Source of the DNA: Rhexocercosporidium sp. MPI-PUGE-AT-0058
Taxonomy: Eukaryota; Ascomycota; Leotiomycetes; Helotiales
Reading direction: 5' to 3'
Assembly: GCA_020746875.1 (NCBI GenBank)
Contig: JAGTJL010000008.1
Coordinates: 620,001-684,000 of the forward strand
Length of the DNA: 64,000 nt
Shown: in pieces, positions 61,089 to 64,000 of the stretch
Numbering within the stretch: the first letter of the stretch is position 1
Layout: the number at the start of each line of letters is the position of its first letter
Position numbers and translations under genes: made by a program
The notes under the pieces: model-generated
Database searches by the model: none
What the model was told of the DNA's origin: nothing
The model's input: only the letters and a program-made list of their open reading frames with translations

Positions 61089-64000
61089 ATGTCTACAGAG
61101 AACGGCACCAACGGCAGTGCCCCTCAGCTATCTGCCGCACAAAGACTACAACAGATGCATGCGCACAAGGTCAGTGTAGATGAGGTTCCTGATGAGTCCG
61201 ACTTGAAGCATCCTCCAGCGCCTAGATCGGAATCCCACGTCCTCGAAGACCTCGACGAGCCAGGCCCTGCAAGTGAGTGGCCTGCTACAATGTCTGCCAA
61301 GGCAGCCGGAAAGCGCAAGGCGGATGCGTCTTCAGGAAAGGAGAATGCGCCAGTTTTGGACCCACAGTCAACCACAGCTTTCCCAGGCTTGGGAGGAGCA
61401 CCAAAGCGAGCACAGGCACCAGTTCTTGCAGGAATCTGGGGTGGAAAGCCTGCCAATGGAGCCAACAATGGCATTCCTACTAATGGATCTGCGACTCCGA
61501 CATCCGGTGTGAACACTCCAAGAGGCTCGACAGAATCGCCGGCAGTTCAAATCCAGGCTCCGCGACTTGTTTTGCAAAAGAACGAGGTTCTGCCTCGCAA
61601 CCAGCTCAAGAAGCCCTTGCCAGACATTTTGAAGGATATCAACAAGAAATTGAGAACAAACTTGACCATGCGGACGGGAGAGAATGGCATCTTGGAGTTC
61701 AGAGAGACAAGTAATCAAAAAGAGGCCCTTAAGCAACAGGCAGTCCGAGATTTGGGTGCTCAAATTGGTGCTAAGGTTAGTACTGAGCATATCTGCTTGC
61801 GGAATTAGACTAACATGATACAGTCCTCTTCCAAAGTATCCATTCCAAAGTCTGCTAGAGCTCATATCATTGGAAAGCAAGGATCAACAATCAAGGGTCT
61901 ACAAGAGGCCACCGGAGCTCGAATCCAGATGCCAAAGATGGAAGACATGCCACAAGGAGCCGACGAAGATGATGACATGATCGACATCGTCGTTGAAGGC
62001 AACCCAATTGCTATTCAAATGGCCAAAAAAGAAATTGCCAAGATTGCGAACGAGAGAACTCCTGCGGTCAACACAAGACTGCGCACCATTCCTGCCGAAT
62101 TTTATCCCTTTCTTGCGGGGCCAGCAAGCTCACTTGAGGAATCGCATGGTGTCCAAGTCCGAGTACCCCCACATCACACCTGGACCTCTCAACCTCCTCC
62201 TCGGAAAGCTGCTGCAGGCCAAGCTGAATTCCTACCAGCCTTCGGTGACAACCATATTACTCTTGGAGGCGATCGTGCTGCAGTCCAAGCTGCTCGTGCT
62301 GAGATTGAGCGTCTGACTCAAGAATTGAGACAAAGACTTGCAGTTGAACAATATGCTGGTATTGACCGAGGCCAACATCAATATGTCATTGGTGACCGAG
62401 GTGTGTCTCCCGAGGAATTCTTTGGCAGTACTCAATGTGCCATCATCCTTCCAACCGACGACGGTGAAGACATCATTACTTTCATTGGTCCTGCCGATAA
62501 GCTCAAGGCCGCGAAGGAGCATGCAACTAGCTTGGCCTCATCCATCAACTCTTCCTCAATGGACATCTCGAGGCAGTTCCGCAATGCGCCGGGAGGTGCT
62601 CGTGTACATGCTCGCAATGTTACCCAGTATCTTCGCGATCGCAAGGAAATTGAGAGACTCGAATCTGCCCACAAGGCAAGCATCGTTACTCCAATCTTGG
62701 ACGACGGTGCGGCTGCTTGGGAGCTGTATTTCAGAGATAGCGCCAGCGGCATCCGTGCTAAGGACGAGATCAATCAGATTCTTGGGGCTCACCCACCTTC
62801 TCGAATGGCCACTGTACCCATTGATCCTTTCTTCCATCGCCATATTCAGAGAGACATCACTCCACGCATCAAGAAAGAGTACGGTGTGCATGTTGTTATT
62901 CCTGATGCTTCTGAGCAAGGAGCTCCAGTTCTGCTTGTTTTCGAGGGTGATTCAGGACTAGAACCAGATTATCAGATTCCTCGCGACTCCCCGTCTGCTG
63001 ATGAAATCAAAGCCTTCAAGCAAGGTCTTGAGGATGCTCGGAGACATATCTTGGATATCATCAGCAAGCAAGCCGCCATTATCTCAACATCGATCGATGT
63101 ACCCAAGATGTAAGTCCAATCTCCTCCATCGACAGAACTAGCTGACATTTTTAGCTTCCATGATAAGTTGCGCCGATTCATTCAAAAGGAGCAGCAAGAA
63201 CGTGCTGCAGACCAAATACCTGTGCGAGTCACTAATGCAGGTACCATGGTTACTCTCAAGGGTCCAGCCCCGGCGGTTGAGGCGTTGGCTGAGAAGGTCA
63301 ATGCGTTTGTTGCCACAGCTATCGAGGACGAGAAGGAACGTGGCTTCACAACCACTTTCGATTTCCCGCAAAAACACGCCAACCAGCTTATCGGAAAAGG
63401 CGGTGCCAACATCCGGGACTTGCGCGACAAGTTTGATGTTGAAATCAACGTCAATGACGGTGTCGTCGAGCTGAAGGGTCCACAAGCCAAGGCTGCAGCT
63501 GCGAAGGCACACATCTCAGCTCTTGGTCGTCAATGGGCCGATGAGGCAACCTACACTCTCAAGATCGACCCCAAGTTCCATCGTGAGCTGATCGGTGCCG
63601 GTGGTGCACAGATCAACAAGCTTCAGACGCGGTACAAGGTTCAGATCCACTTCCCACGATCTGCCAAGCCTGTCAAGGATGATCAGTCCAATGCTGATGC
63701 TGCGAGCGACGCTGGCCGCAGACCCCCAAGACGCGAGCAAGAACCTGACGAGGTCACTATCAAGGGTCCTAAGAAGGGAGCCGATGAGGCTAGAGATGAG
63801 ATCTTGTCCCTCTACCAATACCTGAAGGACAACTCTCATACCGCCGCAATTTCGGTTCAGGCTGGTCAGATTCCGTCATTGATCGGCCAACGCGGTAGTG
63901 GTATGGACGAGATAAGACAGACCAGTGGTGCCAGAATTGAAATTCCAAATGCCAGAGATATCAAGGATCCAAGCACACGAGTCGAGATCTTGATCAAGGG
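61089..64000 (+). CDS. Multi-KH-domain protein, vigilin/SCP160 family (3' end outside window)
   Basis: RNA-binding protein of polysomes and the ER (yeast Scp160, animal vigilin), with roles in mRNA control and, by family, chromosome segregation. Exons 61089-61775, 61824-63109 and 63155 to beyond the window edge. An N-terminal disordered part (to ~165) is followed by SQAP-type low complexity, then KH-like segments. The first clear one is VSIPKSARAHIIGKQGSTIKGL with the GxxG loop GKQG. Others are visible near FDFPQKHANQLIGKGGANIRDL, LKIDPKFHRELIGAGGAQINKL and ISVQAGQIPSLIGQRGSGMDEI. Several intermediate KH repeats (about 62090-63000) have degenerate GxxG, as in vigilin proteins. The gene is cut at position 64000 in the middle of a KH repeat, so its full number of repeats and its C-terminus cannot be given. 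Start ATG chosen as the first Met after a stop-free leader. Confidence 0.93.

Overview
The window is nuclear DNA of a filamentous ascomycete (Pezizomycotina). The evidence is the short introns (mostly 45-100 nt) with GTAAGT-like donors and CTAAC/CTGAC branch points, conserved eukaryotic genes (CCT5, REI1, HP1, STE20-type kinase, vigilin/SCP160), and typical fungal families (Zn2Cys6 factor, P450, PaxM-like FAD monooxygenase, 2EXR protein). A leotiomycete is my best guess, on family content only. I recognise no transposon, CRISPR-like array, rRNA or tRNA.

Layout. 0.2-4.3 kb (-): AZUL/HECT E3 ubiquitin ligase, divergent from the ribosome-biogenesis zinc-finger gene REI1 (4.9-6.6 kb, +). 7.3-9.2 kb (+): conserved zinc-finger/coiled-coil protein. 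9.2-13 kb: no gene seen. 13-14.9 kb (-): five-exon MFS sugar transporter. 14.9-19.8 kb: gene-poor, with a glutathione S-transferase remnant near 18.1 kb. 19.8-21.6 kb (+): chaperonin subunit CCT5. 23.2-25.1 kb (+): double CCCH finger plus 2EXR protein, converging on an alpha/beta-hydrolase-like gene (25.8-27.3 kb, -) that carries a long Gly-Glu hexamer repeat. 31.1-32.9 kb (+): type II membrane GT32 glycosyltransferase. 34.1-35.0 kb (-): histidine phosphatase. 37.1-38.9 kb (-): FAD monooxygenase. 39.7-41.3 kb (-): F-box protein, divergent from HP1 (41.7-42.8 kb, +). 43.5-45.6 kb (+): a cysteine-rich protein made of five repeats, with two compensating frameshifts. 46.5-48.6 kb (+): P450, tail-to-tail with a Zn2Cys6 regulator (48.8-50.6 kb, -). 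54.0-56.7 kb (-): PAK/STE20 kinase. 61.1 kb to the edge (+): vigilin/SCP160, cut by the window.

Most genes are independent housekeeping or signalling units; no operon-like logic applies. The monooxygenase, P450 and Zn2Cys6 factor lie within 14 kb of one another, but there is no backbone synthase, so a biosynthetic cluster is only a weak idea. I derived exon structures by matching splice signals to the reading frame and family motifs; every fully resolved gene gives a total coding length divisible by three. The most unusual items are the five-module cysteine-rich gene with paired frameshifts, the GST remnant, the CCCH-2EXR fusion, the GE-repeat hydrolase with no visible start codon, and an intergenic GTACWGTAC motif found at eight loci.
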